Shown one piece after another: positions 45,850-57,566 of a DNA stretch of 64,000 nt (its first letter is position 1; every line of letters begins with the position of its first letter). Made by a program: the position numbers and the translations under genes. The notes beneath the pieces were generated by a model. It did not search any database and was not told where the DNA came from. It saw only the letters and a program-made list of their open reading frames with translations. The DNA comes from Podarcis raffonei (lineage: Eukaryota > Chordata > Lepidosauria > Squamata > Lacertidae), in the NCBI RefSeq assembly GCF_027172205.1, contig NC_070604.1:103933851-103997850 (forward strand). Reading direction: 5' to 3'.

Positions 45850-46720
45850 CCTTCTTTCTTGGCTATATCACAATGCTATACGTTCATGGAAGACAATCTT
45901 ACTCAGCTACGAGTGATCACCAAAGAAGAAGAAGGCATTTGGGGTGGAATTCACCATGCACAGAGTGCCAGCATTAGGCTTATGTTCCACTTGAGTCCCA
46001 CTTAAGCTCTTCAGAAAAGTATTAAAGGGATTTGAGTGCTGAGTGGAATATGTTGCATCTGGACTCTACTGTAAGGGAACAATCCACAGACTACCCATCT
46101 GGAGTTGAAACAAGTTTCATTGGTGCTCATGCCACATAGTCAGAATACATACTATAAGCACCAATACAGAGAGCAGTCTCCTAAGTTCTTTAAAAAAATA
46201 TATAAACTTAATTAGTTTTATATACTTCATACTTTAAATACATACATTGTTATATTACATTATATATTTATAGTTTGCTCCTGCGAGCTGACTTCCCTCC
46301 TTCCTTCTTCTGGCTTCTTTATGTCACTTCTAATTTTTTGCATTGTATTTATCCATTCATTATGTTATTTTTCTGATTACACAATTGTCCATGAATTATC
46401 TATGAATATATAAACCCTTTTATGCATACAATTCTTATTTTCATATTGTTATTGTTTATCCATATGCTATTTGTAGATAGTTGGCTACATTGATTGCATT
46501 GTACTTTTTGTATTCCAATAGAAAATATTTGTGTTACACATTATGAGGTTTATTTCTATTCTACTGGTTTCTCTATTTCATACAAATGAGCAGTCTCCTA
46601 AGTTCTTACTGTGTATGTTATTTGTGTCCACAGTAGCTCCTTCCCCAGGCCAAAGAGCTTGCAGGTGCTATTCACCCCCTCAAAAATAAAGGAAAACAAA
46701 TGCAAACATGCATTTAACAC
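45850..46720. other. Intergenic, AT-rich, no gene
   Basis: 46150-46600 is AT-rich with no recognisable element. The phrase AGCAGTCTCCTAAGTTCTT recurs at about 46169 and 46589, bracketing about 420 bp. Confidence 0.4.
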
Positions 46721-46850
46721 AGGGATGGGGCCCTCCAGATGTTGTTGGATTATAACTTCTTTCATCCTGGACCAGTGGTCATGCTGGATGAGGCTGATGG
46801 GAACTGGAGCTCAACAACATCTTGAGGGGCACAATTCCCCACCCATGATT
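46721..46850. mobile_element. hAT-like palindromic MITE
   Basis: CAGGGATGGGGCCCTCCAGA, TGTTGTTGGATTATAAC at left and CAACAACATCTTGAGGGGCA at right are inverted complements. Confidence 0.6.
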
Positions 46851-47194
46851 TAACATATTATCTAGGCTGGTTGCTTTTTTTAAAAAAGAAGCATTTATAT
46901 ACTGCTTGCTAGGTTCATCCACTTTCAATGTGGTTTACAAAATTTGAAATGGTGCCGTCTCAAAGTGTTACGGTTACCACCACAAGCCTAAGCAACCAAT
47001 CAACTAATCAGGCAAAGAGAGCACATTCTTTGGCCCAAGCCATGCTGGTACTTAGGCATTTTTGGCAGCTCAAACAAAAAAACCTCATGGCACCATTAGA
47101 CGCAGTTGATGCTCCCCACCATCAACTGCAATGTAACCAGAGAGATGGTTCAAATCCCCACCCATCTAACACTGACACAAAACCCCACATACAT

Positions 47195-47595
47195 TAAGCA
47201 AAATAGAAACATCACCACCCAACCCACCCCCACTCATCTTTCCTCCCCTCCACCTCTTTCCCCCTATTCTTCCTAATGTCTCAACAAATGAAACCGATTT
47301 GTTAAAAAAAAAAGTGTTACGTGGGGGAAAAATACGAGAGACATTGCACATACCTTTGTAAATCAAGAAAATCTTTAATAAAAATACATTAAAAAAAGAA
47401 GAAACATCACCTCCCGACCCCACCCCCACTTGCCTTTCCCCCCTCCACCTCTTCCCCCCCTTTTCTTCCTAATGTAACCCTAATGTCTCAACAAATGAAA
47501 CTGACCTATGGAAGATGTAACTGGAAAAAAGAGACATTGTGCATACCTTTGTAAACCAGGAAAACTTTAATAATTTTTTTTTTTAAAAAAAATCT
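47195..47595 (+). repeat. Two tandem LINE-tail-like units (~195 bp each)
   Basis: Units at about 47205-47397 and 47398-47590 share AACATCACC, CACCCCCACT, CTTCCTAATG, GTCTCAACAAATGAAAC and CATACCTTTGTAAA, and each ends in an A-rich stretch after CTTTAATAA. This looks like two L1-like 3' ends head to tail. No coding. Confidence 0.6.
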
Positions 47596-47671
47596 CCACT
47601 CATCCATGGAGCTCATTGAACAACCTATGAGACTCAAAGGGGGCAATCCCTCGTGTATGTTTCCCCGAGGT

Positions 47672-47850
47672 CTTAAGAACAGAGAGCTCTGCTGGATCAG
47701 ACAAAAGACCCATCTAATCAAGCATCCTGTCTCTCACATTGGCCAACCAAATGGCTCATGAGAAGACAACAAGCAGAGCATGAGGGCAACAGCTTTCTTC
47801 CGCAGCTGTTTCTCAGTACCTGGTATTCAGAAGCATACTGTCAGGGCCAG
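47672..47850 (+). mobile_element. LINE-derived dispersed fragment (as 11446-11900)
   Basis: TTAAGAACAGAGAGCTCTGC, CATTGGCCAACCAAATGGC and CTGGTATTCAGAAGCATACT, in forward order. Diverged. Confidence 0.5.
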
Positions 47851-48071
47851 CAGCATGAGGCCATTGCCTGAGGCAGTGGGTATGGTGTAGTAGTGCCCCC
47901 ATGGCTCTTCCTCAGAATGTCAGTCAGTCAGTTTTATTGCACATAGCCAAAGGCTGCCGCAATGTACACAGAATCATTCAACAATTAAAAGAAAATATAC
48001 TGGATTAATACAAAAAATGTAAAACATTTATATTATCAAGACATTACCTACTCTAAACAGAGCCAAAATAA

Positions 48072-48432
48072 AGGTAAAAAAGGTAAAGGACCCCTGGATG
48101 GTTAAGTCCAGTCGAAGGCGACTATGGGGTTGCAGCGCTCATCTCGCTTTCAGGTTGAGGGAGCCGGCGTTTGTCCACAGACAGTCATGTGACCAGGAGG
48201 ACTAAACCGTTTCTGGCACAACAGAACACCGTGACGGAAACCAGAGCACACGGAAATGCCATTTACCTTCCCGCTACAGCAGTACCTATTTATCTACTCA
48301 CGCTGGTGTGCTTCAAATGGCTAGGTTGGCAGGAGCAACGGGAGCTCACCCCATTGCAGGGATTCAAACCGCCAACCTATTGATCAGCAAGCCCGAGAGG
48401 CTCAGTGGTTTAGACCACAGCGCCACCCGCGT
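48072..48432 (-). mobile_element. Sauria-type SINE, older subfamily
   Basis: Reversed copy from AGGTAAAAAAGGTAAAGGAC to GTTTAGACCACAGCGCCACC, flanked by CCAAAATAA (48063-48071 and 48433-48441). Confidence 0.88.
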
Positions 48433-48441
48433 CCAAAATAA

Positions 48442-49459
48442 GCAGGGAGGGGGAGGAATGGCAGGGGGAAGTGGAGGGCCACTGCCACTGCTGTGAAGAG
48501 GAGGGTCCGGTGGTGACAAGAAAAAGACACCTCAGTGCACCTCAGGCAGCACAATCCCTTGAGCTCTTATAACCTTCAGCGCTGGTGGTAGCACACAACC
48601 ATCATGTCTGGTAGTCGCTGATAGTCTTATCCTTCCTTTTTGGCGGAAAGGCAGGGTTCAAATGTGGTTGGCAAAAGAGCCCACTCTCATCCCGACTGGC
48701 GGTATCTCCCTGCCCGTGGGGAGCAACCCGCCTCATTTCCTACCACCCACACCAGTTGCGCTGGTGTTGCACAGGTTCCCTATTCATGCAGATAACTTCT
48801 GAGACTGAACGGCGAGGAAACAAAAAGAATCTAAGAGTCATGTGCTTCACATGTGTGCCGGTCTCGGTTCTACATGGTGCGTTCAAAGGCTACATTGAAA
48901 GCACACACACGATGTAGCAGATTATGCAACCTGCTCTTGATGAGTCCCAGCAACAGGCCCCTCTGCTACTTTTCTCAAGTGCCATATCATTTCTCTAAAG
49001 GAATTCCTGAAAAGAGTGATTAAGCGCTCACAGAAGTGGTGCTGAGTAGGGAACTCATCCCGGAGGAAGCGAGCACTTTTGAAATAGTCACATTGTGCAA
49101 TTAGACTTGCTAATAAAGCACTCTTTGAAATACTCAAGGTCAAACGACATGTGAGGATCAGTCATATGTAGTCCTCCTTTGAGTATTATGATGATCATTA
49201 TCTATATAATGCAGCCACGGAAAGAGTGAAAGACCCAAATGGGAGGAAGCCTTCTGAACACTTCCTCCCACTAGATCTTCTGCAATAAAGATCGGGTTCC
49301 CATTCATTTGTACTATATTCATTTCAATGAGATACACATTGACATCCACATCTAAATGTGTATCCTTGCCGAAATGTTCTCAGGAGCTGCTATAGCTGTG
49401 TGTACCTCCCTCATGTGGTGAACTTCTCCATGGCCAGATGGCAGTTTAATAGTGAAGTA
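48442..49459. other. Intergenic, no gene; part repeat-free
   Basis: 48560-48640 may be a continuation of the LINE-derived fragment. 48950-49220 is repeat-free with homeodomain-like cores (GTGCAATTAGACTTGCTAAT) and could be a conserved element. Confidence 0.35.
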
Positions 49460-49685
49460 CAGTGGTACCTCAGGTTAAGAACTTAATTAGTTCTGGAGGC
49501 CCATTCTTAACCTGAAACTGTTCTTAACGTGAGGTACCACTTTAGCCAATGGGGCCTTCTGCTGCTGCCATGTGGCCACCATGCGATTTCTGTTCTCATC
49601 CTGAAGCAAAGTTCTTAACCCGAGGTACTATTTCTGGGTTAGCGGAGTCTGTAACCTGAAGCGTCTGTAACCTGAGGTACCACTG
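49460..49685 (+). mobile_element. Mariner/pogo-type MITE, family A
   Basis: TA at 49458-49459 and 49686-49687. 226 bp, slightly shorter than the 242-bp copies because of a small internal deletion. Confidence 0.88.
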
Positions 49686-50200
49686 TACCTTCCAGTCATA
49701 GATGGATTCTGTCATTCCAGGCTGGTCACTGGACCTGCCCTGGGCAAGGTGACTTTCTGTTGCAGTTGATCTTCTGCAAGCAACCAAGTTTTCTTGAGGT
49801 CTGGTGCATTCCCACAGCTTTGGTTGCTCTTTGGTCTTGCTTCCTGGCTTGCACCCTGACCCTTGCTTCTAGTGGATAGTTTCATGAACGGGTATGGCAA
49901 CTGTGAAAAAGGTGGATGCCAAGTCAGGGATAATTTGGAAATATGCTGAAAAATAAAGCAAACGCCTTTATACAAATCTACACAGAACCACACTTGGAAG
50001 TATTGTAAGGTTCTGGATGCAACACTCCCAAAAGGTATAGGAGAAATGGAAAAGGAGTACAAAAAGGGCAATCAAAAGTGAAATAAGGTTTTTATCTCTT
50101 TCATTAGACAAGAACCAGGGGTCATTTAATGAAGCTGAATGTTGAGAAATTGCGGACAGACAAAAGAAAGGATTTCTCTATGGAATTGGTCACTAGCTTA

Positions 50201-50521
50201 AAGGTAAAGGGACCCCTGATCATTAGGTCCAGTCGTGGACGACTCTGGGGTTGCGGCACTCATCTCGCTTTATTGGCCAAGGGAGCCGGGTCATTTGGCC
50301 AGCATGACTAAGCCGCTTCTGGCGAACCAGAGCAATGCACGGAAATGCTGTTTACGTTCCCGCTTTGATGAAAGCACTTTGATGTGCTTTCGAACTGCTA
50401 GGTAGGCAGGAGCAGGGACCGAGCAACTGGAGCTCACCCCGTTGCAAGGATAAGAACCGCCGACCTTCTGATCGGCAAGCCCTAGGATCTGTGGTTTAAC
50501 CCACAGCGCCACCCGTGTCCC
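50201..50521 (-). mobile_element. Sauria SINE
   Basis: Reversed copy from AAGGTAAAGGGACCCCTGAT to CCACAGCGCCACCCGTGTCC. Short internal deletions relative to the other copies. Candidate target duplication AGCTTA. Confidence 0.88.
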
Positions 50522-50934
50522 CAGCTTAGATTAGACAAATTTATGACAATGACTATTAGTCACATTATGCCTCTGAATACCACTTGCTTGGAACCACAAG
50601 TGAGGAAAAAGCATTGTTGCACACAGATCCTGCTTGTGAGCTTTTCCTGAGCATCTGGTTGGCCACTGCTAGAACAGAATGCTGGAACAGATCAGCTCGC
50701 AAGCTCATGTGCCAGGGCTCTTCTTGCGTTTTTAACAGTGAATCATGTCCCATGCAAATCCAAAATAATTGTACAAGAGGCACCTAGTCACCTGCTACAT
50801 CCCATGAGGACTCAGGGTGCCCTATATGCCCAAGAACCAATTCCTGGAACTCTGCAGAGATTGGATAAAGCCATTTGTTCAATTTATGGCCAGGTACAGA
50901 GCAGTAGCAGGTCATGTGTCTGGAGGGACATAAT

Positions 50935-51012
50935 AAGAGCAGAACATAATAAGAACCTACTGGATCAGGCCAATGGGCCATCCAGCCCAGCATCCTGACC
51001 TACTTAGCAGGT
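50935..51012 (+). mobile_element. LINE-derived dispersed fragment
   Basis: CATAATAAGAACCTACTGGA and GGCCATCCAGCCCAGCATCC, the start of the repeat seen at 11446. Confidence 0.5.
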
Positions 51013-51790
51013 GAGCCACTAGTGCTTACCAGGATGCAGAGTGCCAGGGGTGAGGTGGCAGCAAGGTCAGTGCGGTGTAAACGCAGGGGCCAAGTCGATC
51101 TACCATTCTATCAATGCATTTGCACTACACCAACCTTGCCACTGCCTCACCCTTCTGGTTCCTGATAATCAGCAGCAATTCACCTGCTGTGAAGTGAATG
51201 CCTCTGCCCCCAGCATACTGTCTGCTACTGGTACAGAGTGCTGGCTCAAGGTTTAGTACTAGTGCAAAAAGTACCATCACAAGCTTAAAATGATGGCTAG
51301 ATATGGAAGCTGGACTCTAGACACATATAAAAAACACTGTGAAAATACTTTTCTTAAAAAGCGTTTTGAAAAATATATTGAATTTGCCATAAGCTCCCCA
51401 TCACTATCTAGTGTCACATTTGTATAATACACTTAAAACACACTTAAAGTGTTATATTTGCAGCTGTATAGCTGTATAGCTGAGTCTGAACTCTCTTCTT
51501 AGAATGCTGTCAAAGATAGTTTCAGGAAGGAAAGGTTTCAGGGCTGAGGCTTGCATGAGACCATAGGACCTGCTCTGGAATAAAGCCCTGTTATTTCAGA
51601 TGGGGCAAGTTTCTTCTCAATAAGGAGAAGGCACCCTGTACATGTTATGGGATGTTTCATTGCTTCGAATCTGGTTCTCTAAAGAAAGGGCATGGACAAA
51701 AGTGGAAAGTGTTCTAATTGGGTGTGGTTAAAATAAGGGGTGGAGCTACAAGGCTAGGATCAATTGTACATGCAAGATATTTCTCTCCCT
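51013..51790. other. Intergenic, no gene recognised
   Basis: No repeat family or coding signal was recognised. Confidence 0.35.
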
Positions 51791-51823
<33 letters not shown>

Positions 51824-51858
51824 CAGACAGACAGACAGACAGACACAAACACACACAG

Positions 51859-51891
<33 letters not shown>

Positions 51892-51988
51892 CGGACAGAC
51901 AGACAGACAGACAGACACACACACACACACAGAGAGAGAGAGACAGAGAGACACACACAGACAGACACACACACACACACACACACAC
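51791..51988 (+). repeat. Compound (AC)n/(AGAC)n microsatellite
   Basis: Alternating AC blocks and AGAC blocks with GAGA interruptions over about 200 bp, and a higher-order unit of AC block, AGAAAGAC, AGAC block used twice. Open frames reading it are artefacts. Confidence 0.95.
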
Positions 51989-52059
51989 TTTACAGGGGAA
52001 ATCCAGGAATAAATTTGAGTTTTCGCTTCCTTCTATCCCACCACTAGACCAAGAATCTC

Positions 52060-52545
52060 TTTTAAAAACAACAACAAATACATGAACAGATTCGTCTCTA
52101 AACACAAACTTATTGTTTAGAACTGGAGCGTGAAATATTAAACGCCAAGTGGATTATACTCTCTTAATCTTTCACCATCAAAAATATAAAGGAGATTTAG
52201 TATGTTTTCATTTTAGAGTGCTTGGCAAGCAGCTGCCAGATGAATGAGCCTCACTGATTTCATTTGTACCTGCGCCAGATGTCACTGTTAGATATGGATG
52301 TTTTGATTCATCACTTAGACAGACTAATACGGGCATGCTGATTGGAGGAGAGCTGCTTTTGAAAAATAATGATGTCAAATTAGCAGACACAGAAGAGCCC
52401 ATTATGAGAGACAAATGATACGATAAAAGAATAATCACTTCTCTTTTGTTTCATTAAACATTAGGCAGCTTCATTTCATTTTCTAGTTTGGCTGCACATT
52501 AATTGGGCCTAGCAACAGCTGCATTATAAAGCTGGTTGGTGAATT
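52060..52545. promoter_or_regulatory. Candidate long-range conserved element (about 34 kb upstream of SIX2)
   Basis: An uninterrupted repeat-free block within repeat-rich surroundings. Cores include AGTGCTTGGCAAGCAGCTGC, GTTTTGATTCATCACTTAG, AATAATGATGTCAAATTAGC and GCTGCACATTAATTGGGCC. Mouse Six2 has a distal kidney enhancer about 60 kb upstream, so distance does not exclude a relation. Conservation untested. Confidence 0.4.
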
Positions 52546-53158
52546 GATTGTTTTTTGAATATGGTAACTGTATCACCGAGGCTTGGAAGGCGACATTGTT
52601 GGAATTGCATTGTAGAATGCAGAATATCAGGTTGCAACTCTCTGGAAGTGAGCGGAAAACATTTCCAATGATTTATCTGATTCTAGATTGCACGCAGAGC
52701 TCTGTAAAACAAACCGGGCTGGTGCTACCATTAGGCAGAGTGAAGTGGTTGCCTCAGGTGGCAGACTTGCAATGGGATGGGAGAGCAAGAAGTTAGAGGA
52801 AAGATCTGCATGGGGCGTGTGGCCTGTTGAATACCCCCCTTAGCTAACTTGCTCCTCTAAGGGCCTTACAGCATTTCCCATTTATAGTGCTATCATTCCT
52901 GGATTTTTGGGACCTTCAGGTATTTCAGTCCCAAGCAATTTAGGACTTTAAAGGCCACCTTGAATTGGACCTATAAGTTAATAGGCAGAATGGAGCTCAT
53001 TCAAAATTAGTGTGATGGGCATAAACCCAGGCCCTTTTTGCTCTAACCATTTATAGTGGTATAGTTGCTGGATGGAGGAGGCGGGTTCCAGATTCATTTA
53101 TTTTTGCATGCTCCTGCTCAATGTCATCATTATTTAGCTAGCATTCTGGAATAATGTA

Positions 53159-53400
53159 CAGTGGTACTTCGGGTTAAGTACTTAATTCGTTCCGGAGGTC
53201 TGTTCTTAGCCTGAAACTGTTCTTAACCTGAAGCACCACTTTAGCTAATGGGGCCTCCCGCTGCTGCCGCGCTGCTGGAGCACGATTTCTGTTCTCATCC
53301 TGAAGCAAAGTTCTTAACCCGAGGTACTATTTCTGGGTTAGCAGAGTCTGTAACCTGAAGCGTCTGTAACCTGAAGCATATGTAACCCGAGGTACCACTG
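53159..53400 (+). mobile_element. Mariner/pogo-type MITE, family A
   Basis: TA at 53157-53158 and 53401-53402. 242 bp, closely matching 33510-33751. Confidence 0.88.
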
Positions 53401-53522
53401 TACTTGAAAAAGAGCTTTTTTTCTACCACAAAAAAAACCAACATTTGTGAAAGACCCAGAACGGATCCTCAATATTTTCATTTGTGTGGCATGTTTTCAA
53501 GCACCATCCTGTCTATGTCTGT

Positions 53523-53764
53523 AAAGGTAAAGGGACCCCTGACCATTAGGTCCAGTTGTGACCGACTCTGGGGTTGCGGCGCTCATCTCGCTTTATTGGC
53601 CGAGGGAGCCGGCGTACAGCTTCCGGGTCATGTGGCTAGCATGACAAAGCCGTTTCTGGCGAACCAGAGCAGCGCACGGAAACGCTGTTTACCTTCCCGC
53701 CAGAGTGGCACCTATTTATCTACTTGCACTTTGATGTGCTTTCGAACTGCTAGGTTGGCAGGAG
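53523..53764 (-). mobile_element. Sauria SINE, 5'-truncated
   Basis: Reversed 3' part (AAAGGTAAAGGGACCCCTGA to GCTAGGTTGGCAGGAG) without the tRNA head, between perfect 11-bp repeats TCTATGTCTGT (53512-53522 and 53765-53775). So it inserted already truncated. Confidence 0.92.
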
Positions 53765-53775
53765 TCTATGTCTGT

Positions 53776-55340
53776 GAGGGGGTGGAAATTGATGGATATG
53801 GTTTTAGAGATGTCTGTTTCATGCCACTTCTGTCTGACCAGTGCAATGTGTCTGTCTGCAAGCTCAGTTCAGAGGAGACCCATGGCAGATAAGAGACCAT
53901 GGCGCTGTGTCAAAATATTGCCTTTGATGGCAATCATTAGCTGAAGCTGACGTTGTCAGCCTCCTATCCTTATTTGAAAAATGGAGATTTTAGCAAAGTA
54001 CATAATGAAATTATTATGAGGTTGAAAAAGAAACAGAAATGCTTTATCTGCCCTCGGGGCTAGATGATCAGTAAGAATAAATGATACAAAAAGACCCCAC
54101 AGAATCTTAACACATGTAAACACAGCCTCATGTGCAATCTTCCCTTTATCCCATGACCTGCACGCTTGTGTTCCACTTCCTGGTGCTTTTTGTTTCCTCA
54201 TGCAAAATTGTGCACTTCATTAGAGAAATATAAGCCTTATGGTTGGTCTGGATCAGGGGTGCCAACTTGAATAAAATATTGTTGGGGGGAGTAAGCCCTG
54301 CACAGCATAATCCATCACAAGATGCGGTGCATGCGCACCATTTGAATGGCAAGCATAATCAACTGTGGGTGCCCTCGGCCACCTCAAACATTTTATTGGG
54401 GGGGTGCAAAGGGACATCAGCCCCTAGGATTTGGCTCCTATGGTCTGGATCAAAGTCTTGCATTGTCCCCATCCTATCATTTGTCTTGCCTACTATATCT
54501 AATAAATCCCACCCCTACCCCTGAGTTGAGAGGAATCTTGGAAGTCATCTGTTTCAGCTCCCTGTTGAATGTAGGGATCTTGCAGCGTACAATCATGGAT
54601 ACTTGCCTTGGGACCACAGAGCAGGGCTGGGGAATCTGGAGATCCAGATAAAATTGGACAACTACTCCTCTCAACCCTGACCATGAGGCTGATGGAAGCT
54701 GGAGTCCAAGAACATCTGGAGGGTCAAAGATTGTCCATTGTTAATGTCAACGGCTAGCAAATTTAGCAAATTGAACCTGACGATTTCACGATTCTATCTC
54801 GAGTTCTCCCTTCCCTTTTCTCTTTCTGTCCTTCCTGTGAAAATTGGATCAAATGTTCAGAGACGAATCTATAAAGTGTCAGATCTGATTAAGGGGAAAG
54901 AAAGGAAAAGCACTTGAAGATCTGTTTCGAGGCAGCGAGGCCAGAACTGGACATTGTGAAAAGTGCGTAACTGCTGCCAAAAACGGCAGCTCTGGGGCTT
55001 CTCCTTTCCCCCTCTTTTCCACAACATCTAGCGACCCACAATGTGAAGTTGTTGTGCTTGGAGCTTCTATGCCGTTCCATTGGCTGCAATTGGCAGCTGC
55101 AGGAAACTGTGCAGCGTGACGAGTTTTGCATTTCTAGACATTGCTAAGGTGAGATGAAGGATAAGTTGCAGAGCTGTTATTATCGGCGACAGCCGCACTA
55201 CCTCCGTTAAATGTCTAGAGCTAGCCCATGGAACAAAAATTAACAAGACCAAAATGAAACTTGACAGGGAACTAGTTTGAACTTATTCTTAAGTAGGCAA
55301 GACTTACTATCCCCAAACTGAGTTTCCAAGAGTTTCCTTT
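53776..55340. other. Intergenic, no gene
   Basis: 54520-54600 resembles a CR1-like tail and 54655-54735 part of a hAT-like palindrome (GGAGTCCAAGAACATCTGG). The rest is unrecognised. Confidence 0.35.
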
Positions 55341-55359
55341 GCTTGCTTTTTTATTTTAT

Positions 55360-56020
55360 TTTTTAAAAACCCCTCTCCTTTAATTTAGCTCATCTATATT
55401 TCTTGCCTTTTATAGCTTGAATTGCTGCAACTTGCCATATGTGAAACATTTCTTAAAGGTGTCAAAATGGCTTGTCATGGCCTTGGAATGAGGGCAAGAT
55501 GAAATGTCTCATATCGTAGCATACTTATATAAATAACAAGGGATTCCAATGTAAACCGTTCATTTGGCAGACATGTCTCCATCAGCAAGCAGCGAGTGCT
55601 ACAGAATTTGTGCTTAGTTTTCACACAGGCACACACACAACAAAACCAGGCAGAATGTGTACTTTTAGTAATTTTAATATTAAAATCCGGCTTCTCTCAT
55701 TTTTTTCTAATAGGAAAAATGTACTATTTAGCTCTTGCACACATTGCAAGAAGTGTTAAGAATTGTTCTGGACATATGGGCTGGATGTCTGAGTGTTCCT
55801 CTTTCTCTTTTACTAAGCTTGTTTCCATCATTTAGAAACGCAGATGGTGGAAATGGGAAACAGAATCATTAATGAATGTCAAGAATTATTTATGATGGGC
55901 AGGATGACGTTTTTGCTTCTTAAAAAGAGTACATTAAACGAAAGCTGTTCTTAAACATGAAAAAGAAGTTTACGGTGGAACTTTTTAGAAATTTCAACTT
56001 TATTAGCATATTATATCACG
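55360..56020. promoter_or_regulatory. Candidate conserved element cluster
   Basis: Repeat-free, AT-rich with dense homeodomain cores: GAATCATTAATGAATGTCAA, AAGAATTATTTATGATGGG, AGTAATTTTAATATTAAAA. Ends at a (CT)n tract. Judged by composition alone. Confidence 0.3.
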
Positions 56021-56021
56021 A

Positions 56022-56022
<1 letters not shown>

Positions 56023-56070
<48 letters not shown>
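56023..56070 (+). repeat. (CT)n microsatellite
   Basis: About 24 CT units then a C-run. Confidence 0.95.
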
Positions 56071-56073
<3 letters not shown>

Positions 56074-56229
56074 CCCCTCCCTGGCATCTCTTCTGTTAAA
56101 ATTATTTCTTAAAGTGCCAGCAAACTTTTTAGAGATTTTTCACTGCAGAATTAACTAAATGCTTGCATAGAAAACTAGGATGCGTATGTTTTTCAAAGTC
56201 ACTAGAAATGGCTGTGGGCATTGTTATTT

Positions 56230-56466
56230 GCTATTAGATTAATACCCCATCTTTTCCTCAAGAAGTTCAAAGTGGCATACATCTTCCCCATCTATAGCCT
56301 CACAGCAACCCTTAAAAATATAAAGTGGTATGGAAATAGTGGTAGCAGTAGTGCTGGGAGGAAGTGACGGGCTGAAGGTCACCGTTCAGGCTTCATGACT
56401 GGCTGCAGACTTGAACTCTGGTCTCCCAGGTTGCAGTCCAACACTTGAACCACCACTCCAGGCTGG
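56230..56466 (-). mobile_element. MIR/L2-like remnant
   Basis: CCTCACAGCAACCC, GGCTGAAGGTCACCG and CAGACTTGAACTCTGGTCTC, in the reverse MIR order. Confidence 0.5.
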
Positions 56467-56718
56467 TTGTTAGGGCTTTTACATTATTACATATTTACCC
56501 TACCCTTCCTTCAAGGGACTCGGGACAACTTATGGTCCCTTCCTTTTACTTTCACAACCACCTCTCAGCCTAACCTACCTCACAGGGTTGTTGTGAAGAT
56601 AAGAAGGGAGGAGGGGGAGATGAGGTTGGGTGGCCATCTGTCATGGATGCTTTAATTGAGATTCCTGCATTGCAGAGGGTTGGACTAGATGACTAGATGA
56701 GTGTGTTCTACTGATTTA

Positions 56719-57566
56719 CAGTGGTACCTCGGTTCTCAAACTTAATCCATTCCGGAAGTCTGTTCCAAAACCAAAGCATTCCAAAACCAAGGTGCACTTT
56801 CCCATAGAAAGTACAGTGGTACCTCGGGTTACAGACGCTTCAGGTTACAGACTCCGCTAACCCAGAAATAGTACCTCGGGTTAAGAACTTTGCTTCAGGA
56901 TGAGAACAGAAATCGTGCAGCAGTGGTGCAGCAGTGGCAGGAGGCCCCATTAGCTAAAGTGGTGCTTCAGGTTAAGAACAGTTTCAGGTTAAGAACGGGC
57001 CTCCGGAACGGATTAAGTTTGAGAACCAGAGGTACCATTTTAATGCAAAATGAATTAATCCATTCCAGACTTTTAAAAACAACCCCTAAAACAGCAATTT
57101 AACATGAATTTTACTATCTTATGAGACCATTGATCCATAAAATGAAAGCAATAATCAATGTATTGTACTATAAAATAAATAAGACAGCATTGTAGATGAT
57201 AAAAATTAAAATTACTTTTTTTCCCTTACCTGTACTGATGATAGTCATTGTTTGGATGGGTTTTTTTTATCCATTTCCGCAGTCACACAATCAATCAATC
57301 AATCAATCAATCAGTAGCTGAACTGGGTTCCACACAGTCACAAAAACAAATTACCGTAACTGAAAAAGCCTCAAAAACAAAAATACAAAATAAATAGCAA
57401 AAACAAAAGCGCCAAACTTAATCCATTCCGGAAATCCATTTGACTTTGGAAACAATAGCCAACAGCCACATTGGATGTCCAGCTTCCGAAAAACGTTTGA
57501 AAACCAGAACACTTACTTCCGGGCGACGTTTGAGAACCAAGGTGTTTGAGAACTAAGGTACCACTG
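56719..57566. mobile_element. Mariner/pogo-type element, family B, with nested family A copy
   Basis: Ends CAGTGGTACCTCGGTTCTCA and TTTGAGAACTAAGGTACCAC, flanked by TA (56717-56718 and 57567-57568). The interior includes (AATC)n and no transposase frame. Family A lies at 56814-57040. A second family B copy, inverted and without the insert, is at 60244-60747. Confidence 0.85.
56814..57040 (-). mobile_element. Family A MITE nested in family B
   Basis: Starts CAGTGGTACCTCGGGTTACA and ends near AGAGGTACCATTT, with TA at 56812-56813 and 57041-57042. The right end resembles family B rather than family A. Comparison with 60244-60747 shows the uninterrupted TA site. Confidence 0.85.

Noticed and set aside
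47102-47129. Hairpin GCAGTTGATG with exact complement
   Set aside because: A 10-bp stem is expected by chance in a window of this size, and there is no supporting context.
51746-52105. 119-codon Cys/Val frame
   Set aside because: Microsatellite translation.
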